Numbered from the stretch's first letter, positions 52,586 through 62,927 are shown. The stretch is DNA of 64,000 nucleotides from RGIG9608 sp045602425 (GCA_045602425.1 JAZSBO010000026.1:86071-150070), one strand, 5' to 3'. The notes: generated by a model from the letters alone, not told the origin. A program made the numbers and translations.

Positions 52586-53809
52586 ATGCAAAACAAACGA
52601 AAAATCATCAATGACCCAGTTTTTGGATTTATCAATATTCCAAACGATTTTATCTATCACATTATACAACATCGTTATTTTCAGCGATTGAATCGAATCA
52701 AGCAATTAGGGTTGTCTTCGTTTGTTTACCCGGGAGCTCAACATACACGTATGTTGCATTCTTTAGGAGCTATGTATTTAATGGGAGAAGCACTGAAACA
52801 GTTGCAACAACATGGGAACAATATTAGCGATGAAGAATTTGATGCGGCTTTATCGGCAATACTTTTACATGATGTTGGACATGGACCTTTTTCACACGCA
52901 TTAGAAAACACCTTAGTTTCAGGAGTTTCACACGAAGAAATTTCACTATTGTTAATGCAAAAAATAAATACTGAATTAAATGGTAAACTCGATTTAACTA
53001 TTCAAATTTTTAAAAACGAATATCACAAAAAATTCTTACACCAATTGGTGTCAGGACAATTAGATGTTGATAGGCTTGACTATCTGCGGCGTGATAGTTT
53101 TTTTACAGGTGTTACAGAAGGAATTATAGGATCGGCTCGTATAATAAAAATGCTCAATGTAAAAAATGACGATTTAGTCGTCGAAGAAAAAGGTATTTAT
53201 TCCATTGAAAACTTTTTATTTGCTCGACGATTTATGTATTGGCAAGTTTATTATCATAAAACATCAGTCGCTGCAGAATGTATGCTAATAAAAATCCTAC
53301 AACGAGCTAAAGAACTATCAATGAATGGCTCAAAACTTTTTGCGACACCTGCTTTACGTTATTTTTTAGAAAACATTATTGATAAAAAAACATTTATGTC
53401 TGACGATGAAGCTTTAGAACATTTTATCTCGCTTGATGATTCCGATATTTTATCAACAATAAAAGTTTGGGCAACATCTAACGACAAAGTTCTCGCTGAA
53501 CTATGTAAACGTTTTGCGAATCGACAACTATTTCATACCGAAATAACACAAGAAGCAACTTCAGAAGAAAAAAAATACTTATTAATTGAGCAATATAAAC
53601 AACAGTTCGACATTTCTGATTCAGAAGCAAAATACTTTCTATTTGAAGAATGTGTATCTGCTAACACATATAATCACGAAGATGAAAAAATACTGATACT
53701 TTATCGCGACGGCAGTTTGCACGACATAACCGAAGCATCGGATATTTTAAACGTAAGACTTCTGAAAAACGCCACATCGAAATACTATTTCTGCTATTTA
53801 CGACTATGA
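52586..53809 (+). CDS. HD-domain phosphohydrolase (dGTPase-like)
   Basis: Cytoplasmic protein of 407 residues. HD-superfamily metal site: HTRMLHS (His53, His58), LLHDVGHGPFSH (His95, Asp96) and a downstream Asp in QLDVDRLDYLRRD. The general sequence matches the SAMHD1/dNTP-triphosphohydrolase-like HD proteins of Bacteroidota, which in many genomes lie next to lpxD. Here it lies 8 nt after a TonB-receptor-like gene and overlaps the next gene as ATGA. Substrate not proven. Confidence 0.88.
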   Translation: MQNKRKIINDPVFGFINIPNDFIYHIIQHRYFQRLNRIKQLGLSSFVYPGAQHTRMLHSLGAMYLMGEALKQLQQHGNNISDEEFDAALSAILLHDVGHGPFSHALENTLVSGVSHEEISLLLMQKINTELNGKLDLTIQIFKNEYHKKFLHQLVSGQLDVDRLDYLRRDSFFTGVTEGIIGSARIIKMLNVKNDDLVVEEKGIYSIENFLFARRFMYWQVYYHKTSVAAECMLIKILQRAKELSMNGSKLFATPALRYFLENIIDKKTFMSDDEALEHFISLDDSDILSTIKVWATSNDKVLAELCKRFANRQLFHTEITQEATSEEKKYLLIEQYKQQFDISDSEAKYFLFEECVSANTYNHEDEKILILYRDGSLHDITEASDILNVRLLKNATSKYYFCYLRL

Positions 53810-54981
53810 AATATCAATATTTCATATTTTTATTATTTCTATTTGTCTCTTGCAAAGAGAATGAAGAAATTCCAACTCTTCAGCGTGGAGAATTATTTAG
53901 TGCCGAAAAAACAATAGAAATCCCCGCAAAAGAGATTCCTGCAATAATAGGCGATTCTTTTCCAAACACTTTGGCAATATACGATGTCGAGGGTTATAGA
54001 ATCACTTATAGTACAATTTACAACAATGAGCCTATTCTTTCACAAGCATTATTATTAATGCCTAAAAACGCTTCTAAAATTCATTTTGTTAGTTACTTCC
54101 ACGGCACAAACGTCCCTATAAAAATTTTAGGTTCAGAACGAAAAATCCCATCCAAATACGATGGAGGCAAAAAAGACTGGAAAGAAGTACGTTGGTGTGG
54201 AATAACCTTTGCGACATCGGGTTATTGCGTTTTATTACCAGACTACATCGGATTTGGAATGACAGCAGAAAAAGAACATCCTTTTGTCTATTATCCAGAA
54301 CTATTCAAGGCAAACATTGATGCTTTGTTGGCTTCTAAAAAATTCTTCCAAAAACAAAAAATAACTTACAATAATGATTTGTTTTTAGCTGGATGGTCGC
54401 AAGGTGCAGGAGCATCACTTTCAGCTCATAAATACATTGAAAAAGATTATGCTCACGAATTTAAAATTATAGCAAGTTCAAATCTAGCAGGCCCCTATAA
54501 TTTTATTCACTTCATCGAAGATGTCTTTTCAAATTCTAATAAACATTATCGTGCAGCAGGTTTATATAGTTGGGCAGGTTATGTTTTAAATAAATTTTCT
54601 GGACTTAATCGTCCTCTTGATCAAATTTTCAGTTTCCCTGTTTATGACCAAATGTCCGCCTTCGATGTTTTTACAAGTAAACCTATAGATTTGTTTCGCG
54701 ACTATTTCATCGCAAATATTTTAAATGGTGATGATGAACTTTTTCGTGCAGCAATTCTGGAGAACTCCTTTCATAGTGGTTGGACTCCTAAAGGATTTGT
54801 TTATCTACATCATGGAACGGCAGACGACATTGTCCCTTATTTTAATTCAAAAGACGCATTTGATAATTTAAATAAAGAATCAGAAAACGTTTTTTTCTAT
54901 TCATACGAAAACGCCACACACGATTCTCATGTCGACGAATATATAAAACAAACGATTTCTGACTTTAATAAACTTCGATGA
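53806..54981 (+). CDS. Alpha/beta-hydrolase lipoprotein (secretory-lipase-like)
   Basis: Predicted lipoprotein of 391 residues; lipobox FVSC gives Cys16. The alpha/beta-hydrolase fold shows oxyanion region YFHGT, LLPDYIGFG, nucleophile elbow LAGWSQGAG (Ser about 199), the acid in HGTADDIVP and the His in THDSHVD. The arrangement resembles secretory lipases (LIP family). Substrate unknown. Coupled by ATGA overlaps to both the HD gene before and the PorP/SprF-like gene after. Confidence 0.8.
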   Translation: MKYQYFIFLLFLFVSCKENEEIPTLQRGELFSAEKTIEIPAKEIPAIIGDSFPNTLAIYDVEGYRITYSTIYNNEPILSQALLLMPKNASKIHFVSYFHGTNVPIKILGSERKIPSKYDGGKKDWKEVRWCGITFATSGYCVLLPDYIGFGMTAEKEHPFVYYPELFKANIDALLASKKFFQKQKITYNNDLFLAGWSQGAGASLSAHKYIEKDYAHEFKIIASSNLAGPYNFIHFIEDVFSNSNKHYRAAGLYSWAGYVLNKFSGLNRPLDQIFSFPVYDQMSAFDVFTSKPIDLFRDYFIANILNGDDELFRAAILENSFHSGWTPKGFVYLHHGTADDIVPYFNSKDAFDNLNKESENVFFYSYENATHDSHVDEYIKQTISDFNKLR

Positions 54982-55829
54982 AACGAATAATTTTCATAAT
55001 TATCTGTAATGTATTTGTAATAAACCTATTTTGTCAAAACATTATGAAACAAAACATTTATTACGAAAATCTGAATTATTACAATCCTGCGACAACCTTT
55101 TCTTCTGACACTACATACAATTATTATACAACGTTTTATACAAAGTACAAGTTTCTTACATCAACTGTTTATTCCGAAAAACCTTATGATTTTAATCTCT
55201 CATTTCAAGGGAGGACGCAACAAAATGCAGGACATTACATGGTAGGTTACATTTACGATGGTTATTCATTTTTCAACCGCCATTCGTTATATGGTGGCTA
55301 TGGATATAAATGGCAATTTAAAGAACATTTTTTAAGCATAGGAGCGAACATCATACTAAACTTTGATGCTATTTACTGGGACAAACTTTTGGTCTCGCAC
55401 TACAGAGGTAAACAATTATTTGTAATGCCTGACATTGACTTTGGAATTTTCTATCGTTGGAAAGGATTAAATTTAGGATTATCAGCAAAGAATTTGTTAG
55501 CATTAGGTGAGCGTGTCAATGGTAATATCCTTTTACGTAGTCGAAGAACTTTTTTCACGAATCTATCATACAACTTTCAACTCTATTCAGCAACTATTGC
55601 TCCATACATGCTCTTCAGTTACGATAGTGAATTTAATTTAGATATAGGAATCTTCAGCCAATTATTTAATTATGGGAAGATTGCGTATATTTTCCGAGGG
55701 AAAGAAATTCGACACGTTTTCATCTTAGGAGGAGAATTTCCTCAAGGTTTTTCCATTGATGTTGCATTTGATTTCTCTAATGTAGCACAAGACAAAAATT
55801 TAGACATTAGATTAGGATATAAATTTTAG
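54978..55829 (+). CDS. PorP/SprF family (T9SS-associated) outer-membrane protein
   Basis: Outer-membrane barrel of 283 residues with signal peptide (about 1-19) and the family hallmark NLNYYNPAT near the mature N-terminus. Later strands read GGYGYKWQFKEHFLSIGANI and DIDFGIFYRWKGLNLGLSAKNL, ending in a C-terminal aromatic (LGYKF). Family members anchor secreted cargo or take part in T9SS gliding. It begins by ATGA overlap with the lipase-like gene, and its stop abuts that of a convergent gene. Confidence 0.82.
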   Translation: MKRIIFIIICNVFVINLFCQNIMKQNIYYENLNYYNPATTFSSDTTYNYYTTFYTKYKFLTSTVYSEKPYDFNLSFQGRTQQNAGHYMVGYIYDGYSFFNRHSLYGGYGYKWQFKEHFLSIGANIILNFDAIYWDKLLVSHYRGKQLFVMPDIDFGIFYRWKGLNLGLSAKNLLALGERVNGNILLRSRRTFFTNLSYNFQLYSATIAPYMLFSYDSEFNLDIGIFSQLFNYGKIAYIFRGKEIRHVFILGGEFPQGFSIDVAFDFSNVAQDKNLDIRLGYKF

Positions 55830-58800
55830 CTATACTTGTTCAATAAAACCTTGTTCTATATAACAAAGATAGCCTTCCGTTGTATAGCCCATTGCTTGAA
55901 TTGCTTCTTTATATTTCCGAACTTGCTCTTTGTTTTCTTCTGGAGTTTTCTCTCCAAATTTATAATCAATAACAATAGCGTGATTATCTTTTATAAGTAC
56001 CCTATCAGAACGAAAAGTCTTACCATCTCGTCGTATCTCAACCTCATTCAATATTTTATAATTATTAGAAAACCAATACGATATATTGTTTTTTTCGATA
56101 AAACCGATGATTTTTTCTTTTATATTGCATGCTTCTTCTTTTGTGATTTGTCCTTCATTCTCAAACATTTTAACCGAAACATCTATATCTTCTAACGTAT
56201 TTATTTTCGACATCAAATTGTGCATCATCAATCCATAATTAATTCCTATAGAACGACTATTCTTTTCTACAATCCATTTTTTTTCTTTGCTTACTACAAG
56301 AGTCTTTTTAGGCTCCTTGGATACATAAGTCAAGGCTATTTGATTTTTATCGCATTGTTTCGATTCCTTTTTATTCAAGGCAGAAACTTCTCCAATAACA
56401 AAAAGCTCATCATCACACTTAATCATATCTTTTTGCATCGAAATAAAAAGGTCTTTTTGAAAACTAACATCTGGTTTATCTGAAGTTTGAAGTACATCAA
56501 AGAGAATATCTGGTAATTTGTTATTGGCTTGTTCTCTCTTTTCTTTTGGTTTCGGTGCAAAAACACAAAGTCCCTCACAAGCTCGCGTAAACGCCACATA
56601 AGCCACATTGAGCGTATCTATATAACCAAGCATCTTTTCTTTAAGATAATCATTTTTAAAAAAACTCTCACTCATAGCCGTATTATACGACATTGGTACA
56701 ATAGGGAGTTCGTTGAAAGGATAATCTTGAACATGCTTTGTTCCACACCAAACTCGATTATTCGTTTTTGGTTCGAGATTCCAATCAAAAAATGGGATTA
56801 TAACATTTTTAAATTCTAAACCTTTTGATGCATGTATCGTTAGAATTTGTATAGCATTCGATGATTTTGGAACATTGAGATTCAACTTTTTATTTTCATC
56901 CCAATACTTCAAAAAATTCGATAAATCGCTAGCATTTTTATTCTCGTACTCAAATACAACATCTTGAAATGCTTGTAAAAAAGCAACTTCAGTCTTACAT
57001 TTTTCTACAAGAGAAAAATAATATATCAAAGCCTCTGTTTGTTCAAACAAAGAACTTTTTTCCAATACTTCAAAGTCTTTTGATTTATCTTGAAAAAGTA
57101 TAGTTTTAATATCTTCATTAATATTGCTCACAGCATTTTGCAATGGCTGTTCCGATTTTTCGATTAACAAAAAATATCGATATAACAAAAACAATCTATT
57201 CGGAAAATCGTCAGGATGGACAAAATAAGTAAGTAATGCAATAATAAATTGCACACTTTTAGCATTTTTTAATTTTAACGCTTCGTTGGACAGCACATTA
57301 TAACCATTTTGTAATAAATGCTCTGCAACGCAAGACGCTTCATCATTTGTACGCACTAAAACTGCAATATCTGATAAAGTTTTACCTTTTTCAAGCAAAG
57401 ATCTCACCTTACCCGTCATTTTTTGTAAAGCAATATCTTTCCAAGAAGTATCATCATTTTTTTCAATAAACTGCACATTTACATAACCTTCAGAAATGTT
57501 TTTCTTACCAATTCTCTGCGAAAGATTACTATATGCTTTTTCTATTTTCTTTACAAAAATCGGATTATCAGAACCTTCTATCTTTTGAAATTCTTCCTTT
57601 ATTTTTTGAGTAGCAAGTGTAAAAAATGTATTATTAAAAAGAATTACGTTTTTTGAACTCCGGAAATTTGTATCTAATTCATTATTACAAATATATTCTT
57701 TAATAGTTTTATTCTCATCATTTTCTTCCAATTGCGTATTCAATAAATCCCAATCAGAATTCCGCCAACGATAAATACTCTGCTTCACATCACCAACAAG
57801 CATATTTTCATTACCGCTACCGAGACTTTCAAGAAGTAACGGTCTAAAATTACTCCATTGTAATCCAGATGTATCTTGAAACTCATCAATCATAAAATGT
57901 TTTATACGAGTCCCAATTTTTTCATAAATAAAAGGAGTATCCGATTTTGCTATTATTTTTGACAAAAAATCGTTTGCGTTCGAAAGCAATAGTAGGTGTT
58001 TTTCTTTTACTATATTATTCACCTCTCTTTCAACATCACTCAAAATACCTATCGTATAGATATTTTTATTTATTTCACATGCAGTTTTATATTTAGATAT
58101 ATTTGTTTTAATATAAGCTTCTATATGCTCCAAATATTTTTTTAAATCAGCAAAAGCAGACGCAATATTTTGACGTACTGGATCTTTTGCTGATTTAGAA
58201 CACCATTCTTTTGAATCTGGATCAGTAGCATCTATTGCATCTTTTAAACGTTTCCCTATTTCATATTTTTTATTTTTAATATTGATAGCATTAGCCATAA
58301 AACTCGCATTAGCGTAAGGAAAATCTGCCACTTCAAGTCCATTATTCTTTAACGTCTGCCTAATATTACAAACTAAATCATCAATTTCCCCTTCAAAAAT
58401 ATTTTTTATCTTCTTTATTTTTGTTTGAATAGCTTTAAGTCTCGTTTTATCATTTATAGTATTATACCAATCAGAATTAGAGAGTTCATTCTTAAACGAT
58501 TCTTTGAACAATTCCCTTCCAAGTTCACTTATAGAAGATACTGGATTCCACGATTTTTCATTGTTTATCAATTCCTCTGCATATTTTTTCAACCAAAATA
58601 ACAATTGCTTATTTTCTGGGATCTCCAGATTGTTAAGCATATTCTCAATAGCTTTTTCAAGAAGAGTATCAGTATCCAATTCAAGGTTATAATTACCATT
58701 GAGCGACATTTCGTGGGTAAAAGACTGAATGATTTTTAAAAAAAACTTATCGATTGTTGAAATCTGAAAGGCAGAATATTCATTTAAAAGATTTTTTAAA

Positions 58801-59081
58801 ATTTCTTGTGCTTTTTTAGATAAAACCTCAGGAGTTATATTCAGTTTTTTGCAAAAGAAGTCAATATGTTCAGATTTTTCTGATTCTATCGATATAAAAT
58901 ATAACTCTTTTAATATACGTACCTTCATTTCTTCTGTAGCTTTATTTGTGAAAGTTACAGCTAAAATATTACGATGTGTAGTAGTAGTAGTTGGATTAAA
59001 CAAATAACCCAAATATTTTCGAGTCAATGTATAAGTTTTTCCCGAACCAGCAGAAGCCTTGTATATTTCAAGATTTGCCAT
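55830..59081 (-). CDS. UvrD/AddA-like helicase-nuclease
   Basis: Double-strand-break repair protein of 1083 residues. SF1A helicase motifs: Walker A KASAGSGKTYTLTRK (about 8-22), LAVTFTNKAT (Ia), MIDEFQDTSGLQW (Walker B), GDVKQSIYRWR, and motifs V-VI (ILTIHASKGLEF, VAYVAFTRA). The C-terminal PD-(D/E)XK nuclease shows IDYKFG and YKEAIQAMGY. This is the AddA/RecB architecture; the AddB partner is not in the window. Its start overlaps the SUI1-family stop as TAATG. Confidence 0.92.
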   Translation of the reverse strand: MANLEIYKASAGSGKTYTLTRKYLGYLFNPTTTTTHRNILAVTFTNKATEEMKVRILKELYFISIESEKSEHIDFFCKKLNITPEVLSKKAQEILKNLLNEYSAFQISTIDKFFLKIIQSFTHEMSLNGNYNLELDTDTLLEKAIENMLNNLEIPENKQLLFWLKKYAEELINNEKSWNPVSSISELGRELFKESFKNELSNSDWYNTINDKTRLKAIQTKIKKIKNIFEGEIDDLVCNIRQTLKNNGLEVADFPYANASFMANAINIKNKKYEIGKRLKDAIDATDPDSKEWCSKSAKDPVRQNIASAFADLKKYLEHIEAYIKTNISKYKTACEINKNIYTIGILSDVEREVNNIVKEKHLLLLSNANDFLSKIIAKSDTPFIYEKIGTRIKHFMIDEFQDTSGLQWSNFRPLLLESLGSGNENMLVGDVKQSIYRWRNSDWDLLNTQLEENDENKTIKEYICNNELDTNFRSSKNVILFNNTFFTLATQKIKEEFQKIEGSDNPIFVKKIEKAYSNLSQRIGKKNISEGYVNVQFIEKNDDTSWKDIALQKMTGKVRSLLEKGKTLSDIAVLVRTNDEASCVAEHLLQNGYNVLSNEALKLKNAKSVQFIIALLTYFVHPDDFPNRLFLLYRYFLLIEKSEQPLQNAVSNINEDIKTILFQDKSKDFEVLEKSSLFEQTEALIYYFSLVEKCKTEVAFLQAFQDVVFEYENKNASDLSNFLKYWDENKKLNLNVPKSSNAIQILTIHASKGLEFKNVIIPFFDWNLEPKTNNRVWCGTKHVQDYPFNELPIVPMSYNTAMSESFFKNDYLKEKMLGYIDTLNVAYVAFTRACEGLCVFAPKPKEKREQANNKLPDILFDVLQTSDKPDVSFQKDLFISMQKDMIKCDDELFVIGEVSALNKKESKQCDKNQIALTYVSKEPKKTLVVSKEKKWIVEKNSRSIGINYGLMMHNLMSKINTLEDIDVSVKMFENEGQITKEEACNIKEKIIGFIEKNNISYWFSNNYKILNEVEIRRDGKTFRSDRVLIKDNHAIVIDYKFGEKTPEENKEQVRKYKEAIQAMGYTTEGYLCYIEQGFIEQV

Positions 59082-59425
59082 TAATTAATCCTTTTCGTTT
59101 GCCTATAACCTTTCTCGATAAGCAACGTTGTTATTTTCTCGCGGAAATCACCTTGAACTAAAATTTCTCCATTTTTTGCAGATCCGCCAACTCCACATTT
59201 CGATTTTAAAAATTTTCCAAGTTCTTTTAAATCGTCATCAGAACCAACAAACCCTGTGATAAGAGTAACTGCTTTCCCGTTTCTATTGCGTTTGTCGAGC
59301 TGTACTTTTAAGCGTTGCTGACTTTCGGACAATGTTTCTATTTGAACTTCTTCTGTTGTTTCGTATTTAAAATCTGGATTTGTAGAGTAAACTACATTTA
59401 ATCGGCTTTTCCAATCGTTATTCAT
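59081..59425 (-). CDS. SUI1/eIF1-like translation factor (YciH family)
   Basis: Small protein of 114 residues with the SUI1 fold: LKVQLDKRNRNGKAVTLITG (about 39-58), LGKFLKSKCGVGGSAKNGEI and LVQGDF. Bacterial YciH-type proteins affect start selection or stress translation. It overlaps trmB by ATGA and the helicase gene by TAATG, so all three are read from one mRNA. Confidence 0.9.
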   Translation of the reverse strand: MNNDWKSRLNVVYSTNPDFKYETTEEVQIETLSESQQRLKVQLDKRNRNGKAVTLITGFVGSDDDLKELGKFLKSKCGVGGSAKNGEILVQGDFREKITTLLIEKGYRQTKRIN

Positions 59426-60180
59426 AGTGTGTTTAGTTGCGAACGTTGATTTCTACCAAAACTTCTATAACTATCAGGCTCTATATCGATGTTTGGTTCT
59501 ATAATATTTTCGATATAATGTAACTGAAATTTCAAATATTTTATATTCAATCCACGAGCCAACCATTGTTGTTCGTAAAATGTTTTAATCGACAAAATTT
59601 CATCGTCAGGCATATCATTGTAAAGATTTTCGGTGGCAGCCAATATTGCATAACGATTCTCCTCTATGATAGCTTTCGTATAGGTATAAAGAAAATTGCT
59701 ATCCGTTTTCAGATGAACAACACCTTGAGGTTGCATGATATATTCGTAAAGCGATAAGAAACTCGATGAAGTAAGTCGTTTTCTCGTTTTTTTCATTTGT
59801 GGGTCAGGGAATGTTATCCATATCTCTGCAACTTCATCTTTATCAAAAAAATGCTGCAACAAGTTGATGCCTGTTCGCAAAAAAGCAACATTTTTCATAT
59901 CCTTCTGATACGACTCTTTTGCTCCCGTCCAAATACGAGATCCTTTTATATCGACACCGATAAAATTTTTTTCGGGATAAAGTTTTGCTAATCCTACCGT
60001 ATATTCACCTTTGCCACAACCAAGTTCAAGTACAATTGGATTTTCATTTTTAAAAAAATCCGCATGCCATCTTCCTTTCAAAGGGAATCCATCTGAGTTT
60101 TGCAACTCACTGAACGAACACTGAAAAACATGCGGAAACGATTCCATTTCCTTAAATTTGAAAAGCTTATTTTTGCCCAA
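59422..60180 (-). CDS. trmB: tRNA (guanine-N7-)-methyltransferase
   Basis: SAM-dependent enzyme making m7G46 in tRNA. The 252 residues carry the SAM site LELGCGKGEYTVGLA (about 51-65), FIGVDIKGSRIW, the catalytic WITFPDPQMKKTRKRLTS stretch and HLKTDSNFLYTYT. It is 3 nt after gldH, in the same run of minus-strand genes (holB-ricT-gldH-trmB-SUI1-addA-like). Confidence 0.93.
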   Translation of the reverse strand: MGKNKLFKFKEMESFPHVFQCSFSELQNSDGFPLKGRWHADFFKNENPIVLELGCGKGEYTVGLAKLYPEKNFIGVDIKGSRIWTGAKESYQKDMKNVAFLRTGINLLQHFFDKDEVAEIWITFPDPQMKKTRKRLTSSSFLSLYEYIMQPQGVVHLKTDSNFLYTYTKAIIEENRYAILAATENLYNDMPDDEILSIKTFYEQQWLARGLNIKYLKFQLHYIENIIEPNIDIEPDSYRSFGRNQRSQLNTL

Positions 60181-60183
60181 AAC

Positions 60184-60654
60184 TTAATCCTCCTCTGTTT
60201 TTTGAATTTTAATACCGATATCGTTTAATCCTTCTAAAAGATCATAACGCATTCCATGTTTTATTCGATATTGGTAAATACCTTTTTGCTGAAACAATTT
60301 TTTTTGACAATAAAAAACAGAAGTATAGTGAAGCGAACCAACACCCGCTCCTATCCAATAGCCTTGATTGTCAACAAGGAAACACTGCACCGTATCTTGT
60401 TTTATTGTACTATCAGGAGCTACCTCCTCAACAAAAAGCCATAGATTCTGATTCGGATATTTTTCGTTATTTCGAAGTGTTATCAACATATCGTATGCCA
60501 AAATTGTATCCTCAATTTCTACCGTAAAATCAACGGAAGAATTTTTATCCCAACCGTTTTTCGGCAAGTTTTTTTGCTCTAAATAAATGGTTCGTTCGTT
60601 GCACGATACAAACAACAAAAACGCAAAAAAAGTATATATCAAATTTGTTCTCAT
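60184..60654 (-). CDS. gldH: Gliding-motility lipoprotein GldH
   Basis: Lipoprotein of 156 residues; lipobox FVSC gives Cys18. It matches the GldH family: FTVEIEDTILAYDMLITLRN, NLWLFVEEV, VGSLHYTS and a C-terminal KHGMRYDLLEGLNDIGIKI. GldH is needed for gliding in Flavobacterium and occurs in non-motile Bacteroidales, where it is linked to T9SS or envelope function. Position after holB and ricT is conserved. Confidence 0.88.
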   Translation of the reverse strand: MRTNLIYTFFAFLLFVSCNERTIYLEQKNLPKNGWDKNSSVDFTVEIEDTILAYDMLITLRNNEKYPNQNLWLFVEEVAPDSTIKQDTVQCFLVDNQGYWIGAGVGSLHYTSVFYCQKKLFQQKGIYQYRIKHGMRYDLLEGLNDIGIKIQKTEED

Positions 60655-60668
60655 TCGTCTGATCTGTT

Positions 60669-61781
60669 TTAATGATTATTCCGATGTTTGTGGCGTTTTT
60701 TCTTCTTTTTACTTTTATCAAAACGTGTTAAGCTATCTTGACCAACAACATTTTGATAATCATTTTGAGGAGCAGCATTTTGTTCTTTTCTATCCGTTTC
60801 TAATGAATCTGGCTTTATCCCATTTTTATTCATCTCAATTACCTCTTTCACTTTTTCTACAGACAACGTAACCAAATTTGCTGCCATTTGTTTCGATGAA
60901 GAATAAGTCATCAAGCCCTTGAACAAATCTGTTTTAAAATGATAGTAAACGGCATCTTTTGTTTCGAGAGTGATGTCTTTTGATGGAAAATCTTTCAATA
61001 AATCCATATAAGTATCTATCTCAAAATTCATACAACATTTCAGTTTTGTACACTGCCCTGCCAAACGTTGTGGATTGGTAGAAACATCTTGATGTCTAGC
61101 AGAACTTGTAGAGACAGAAGCAAACGTGCTCATCCAACTTGCACAACAAAGTTCACGACCGCAAGGTCCTATCGCTCCAATACGACCAGCCTCCTGACGT
61201 GCTCCAATTTGTCGCATTTCTACTCGAATATGAAATGTATCAACAAAAACTTTTATCAATTGTCGGAAATCAACACGTTCATCAGCTATGTAATAAAAAA
61301 TTGCTTTATTGCCGTCGCCAAGATACTCCACATCGCCTATTTTCATATCCAAATTCATCGACTCTGCTATTTGGCGTGCTTTAATCATCGTTTGATGCTC
61401 TTTTGCTTTGGCCTCATAATAACGCTCCATATCACTTTGTTTTGCTTTTCGATACACACGACGAACTTCTATCGTTTCTGGCGAGATACCATTTTTTTTC
61501 ATCTGAGCCAAAACCAAACGCCCAACCAACGTTACCTCACCAACATCGTGCCCCGGAGAAGCCTCTACGGCAACCATATCTCCCTTTTCAAGCAAAATCT
61601 TTGTATTGTTCAAATAATATCCTTTACGAGTGTTTTTAAACTGAACTTCCACAAAATCCGTATCTTTTTGTGTTTCGGGCAAATCGCACAACCAATCAAA
61701 TACTGCTAACTTTTTATTCGAAGTATTTTTACAACCAATGGCATTGATTTGTGCTTTGTTTCTATCAAGAATAAAATCCAT
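60669..61781 (-). CDS. ricT: PSP1-domain protein, RicT/YaaT-like
   Basis: Cytoplasmic protein of 370 residues with a PSP1 C-terminal-type domain (about 40-200, with VEVQFKNTRKGYYLNN and ASPGHDVGEVTLVGRL). Cysteine motifs GPCGRELCCASWM and CTKLKCCMNFE (about 208-248) could hold an Fe-S cluster, as in B. subtilis RicT of the Y-complex for RNA processing. A basic C-terminus (KKKKKRHKHR) follows. The gene lies 3 nt after holB, a conserved Bacteroidales pair. Confidence 0.87.
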   Translation of the reverse strand: MDFILDRNKAQINAIGCKNTSNKKLAVFDWLCDLPETQKDTDFVEVQFKNTRKGYYLNNTKILLEKGDMVAVEASPGHDVGEVTLVGRLVLAQMKKNGISPETIEVRRVYRKAKQSDMERYYEAKAKEHQTMIKARQIAESMNLDMKIGDVEYLGDGNKAIFYYIADERVDFRQLIKVFVDTFHIRVEMRQIGARQEAGRIGAIGPCGRELCCASWMSTFASVSTSSARHQDVSTNPQRLAGQCTKLKCCMNFEIDTYMDLLKDFPSKDITLETKDAVYYHFKTDLFKGLMTYSSSKQMAANLVTLSVEKVKEVIEMNKNGIKPDSLETDRKEQNAAPQNDYQNVVGQDSLTRFDKSKKKKKRHKHRNNH

Positions 61782-61784
61782 AAA

Positions 61785-62900
61785 CTATTTCTTTAAAAGT
61801 GTTGTAAATTTCAAAGCCATATCGAAAAGAACAATCTTACGATTTACGTTTTGCTCAATTTCGTGTTCGGCTTTCTGTAATTCTTTTGTTATTTCTTCAA
61901 TATTACGTTCATTGATAAAAGTAGAAAATTTTTTAGAAAACTCGTGTTCCTCGTCCGTCATATAATTCAACGCAGGGATTTGCAGATTGAATATGAAATT
62001 TTCACGAATCATATATTGTGTGTACGCCAAAAAACTTTTCACAGACTCACGCCCTTTTTTCTCTATCGTTTCGGTTAGCGTGCGGAGAGCTTCGTAATTG
62101 GCTTGCCATGCAAATCGCATCAATTGTATGAATTGTGTCAAATTCCATTGATCTTTCTCTGATTGTACTAGTAAACTTTTTGCAGCGGAAAAACTCCCCA
62201 ACGACAGATGAGCAATATGCGAAGCTTCTGCCTCTGAAATCGAGAAATTCTTTTTTAACGTTTCTGTGATAGCATTTGTTTCGACAGGAGGAATATTTAC
62301 GTTTTGAACACGAGAACGTATTGTTGTTAGCAACATATCAGGATTGTCGGACACCATAATGATAACCGTATCGTGTGAAGGTTCTTCGAGTATTTTCAAC
62401 AACTTGTTGGCACATGTATTATGCATTTTTTCAGGCATCCATATTATCATTACCTTATAAGGTGCTTCGTAGGTTTTAAAATTGAGTTTTCTGATAATCT
62501 CATTACTCTCTTCAGTGTAAATCATTCCTTGCTTTTCGTCGGCTATTTTGCTTAACCAATCGGTAAGCGATATATACGAATCTGCTAAAACCGCCTCACG
62601 AAAATCACCGATGAAATGATCGCAAATAGTTTTTTTATCAACTTTTACTATCGGAAAAACAAAATGCAAATCAGGGTGAGCCAATTTCGCCATTTTCCGA
62701 CACGAAGGACACGCACCACACGAATCGGTGCTGGAGCGATTCTCACAGCACAGATATTGTGCGTAGGCCAATGCCAAAGGCAACTTGCCGACGCCCTGCT
62801 TACCGCTGAAAAGCTGTGCGTGAGCAATACGATTTTGCTGAACAGCTTTCAGTAGTTGAGTTTTAATGTTTTCTTGTCCTATTACTTCCTGAAAAAGCAT
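61785..62900 (-). CDS. holB: DNA polymerase III subunit delta'
   Basis: Clamp-loader subunit of 371 residues. Motifs: IGQENIKTQLLKAVQQNRIA, FSGKQGVGKLPLALA (P-loop region), four-cysteine zinc module (CCENRSSTDSCGACPSC), KMLIILEEPSHDT-type sensor region and SRVQNVNIPP. It heads the long minus-strand operon reaching to 55.8 kb. A -7 box lies just upstream. Confidence 0.92.
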   Translation of the reverse strand: MLFQEVIGQENIKTQLLKAVQQNRIAHAQLFSGKQGVGKLPLALAYAQYLCCENRSSTDSCGACPSCRKMAKLAHPDLHFVFPIVKVDKKTICDHFIGDFREAVLADSYISLTDWLSKIADEKQGMIYTEESNEIIRKLNFKTYEAPYKVMIIWMPEKMHNTCANKLLKILEEPSHDTVIIMVSDNPDMLLTTIRSRVQNVNIPPVETNAITETLKKNFSISEAEASHIAHLSLGSFSAAKSLLVQSEKDQWNLTQFIQLMRFAWQANYEALRTLTETIEKKGRESVKSFLAYTQYMIRENFIFNLQIPALNYMTDEEHEFSKKFSTFINERNIEEITKELQKAEHEIEQNVNRKIVLFDMALKFTTLLKK

Positions 62901-62927
62901 ACTTTCGATAACATTCTGTTTCTTTTA

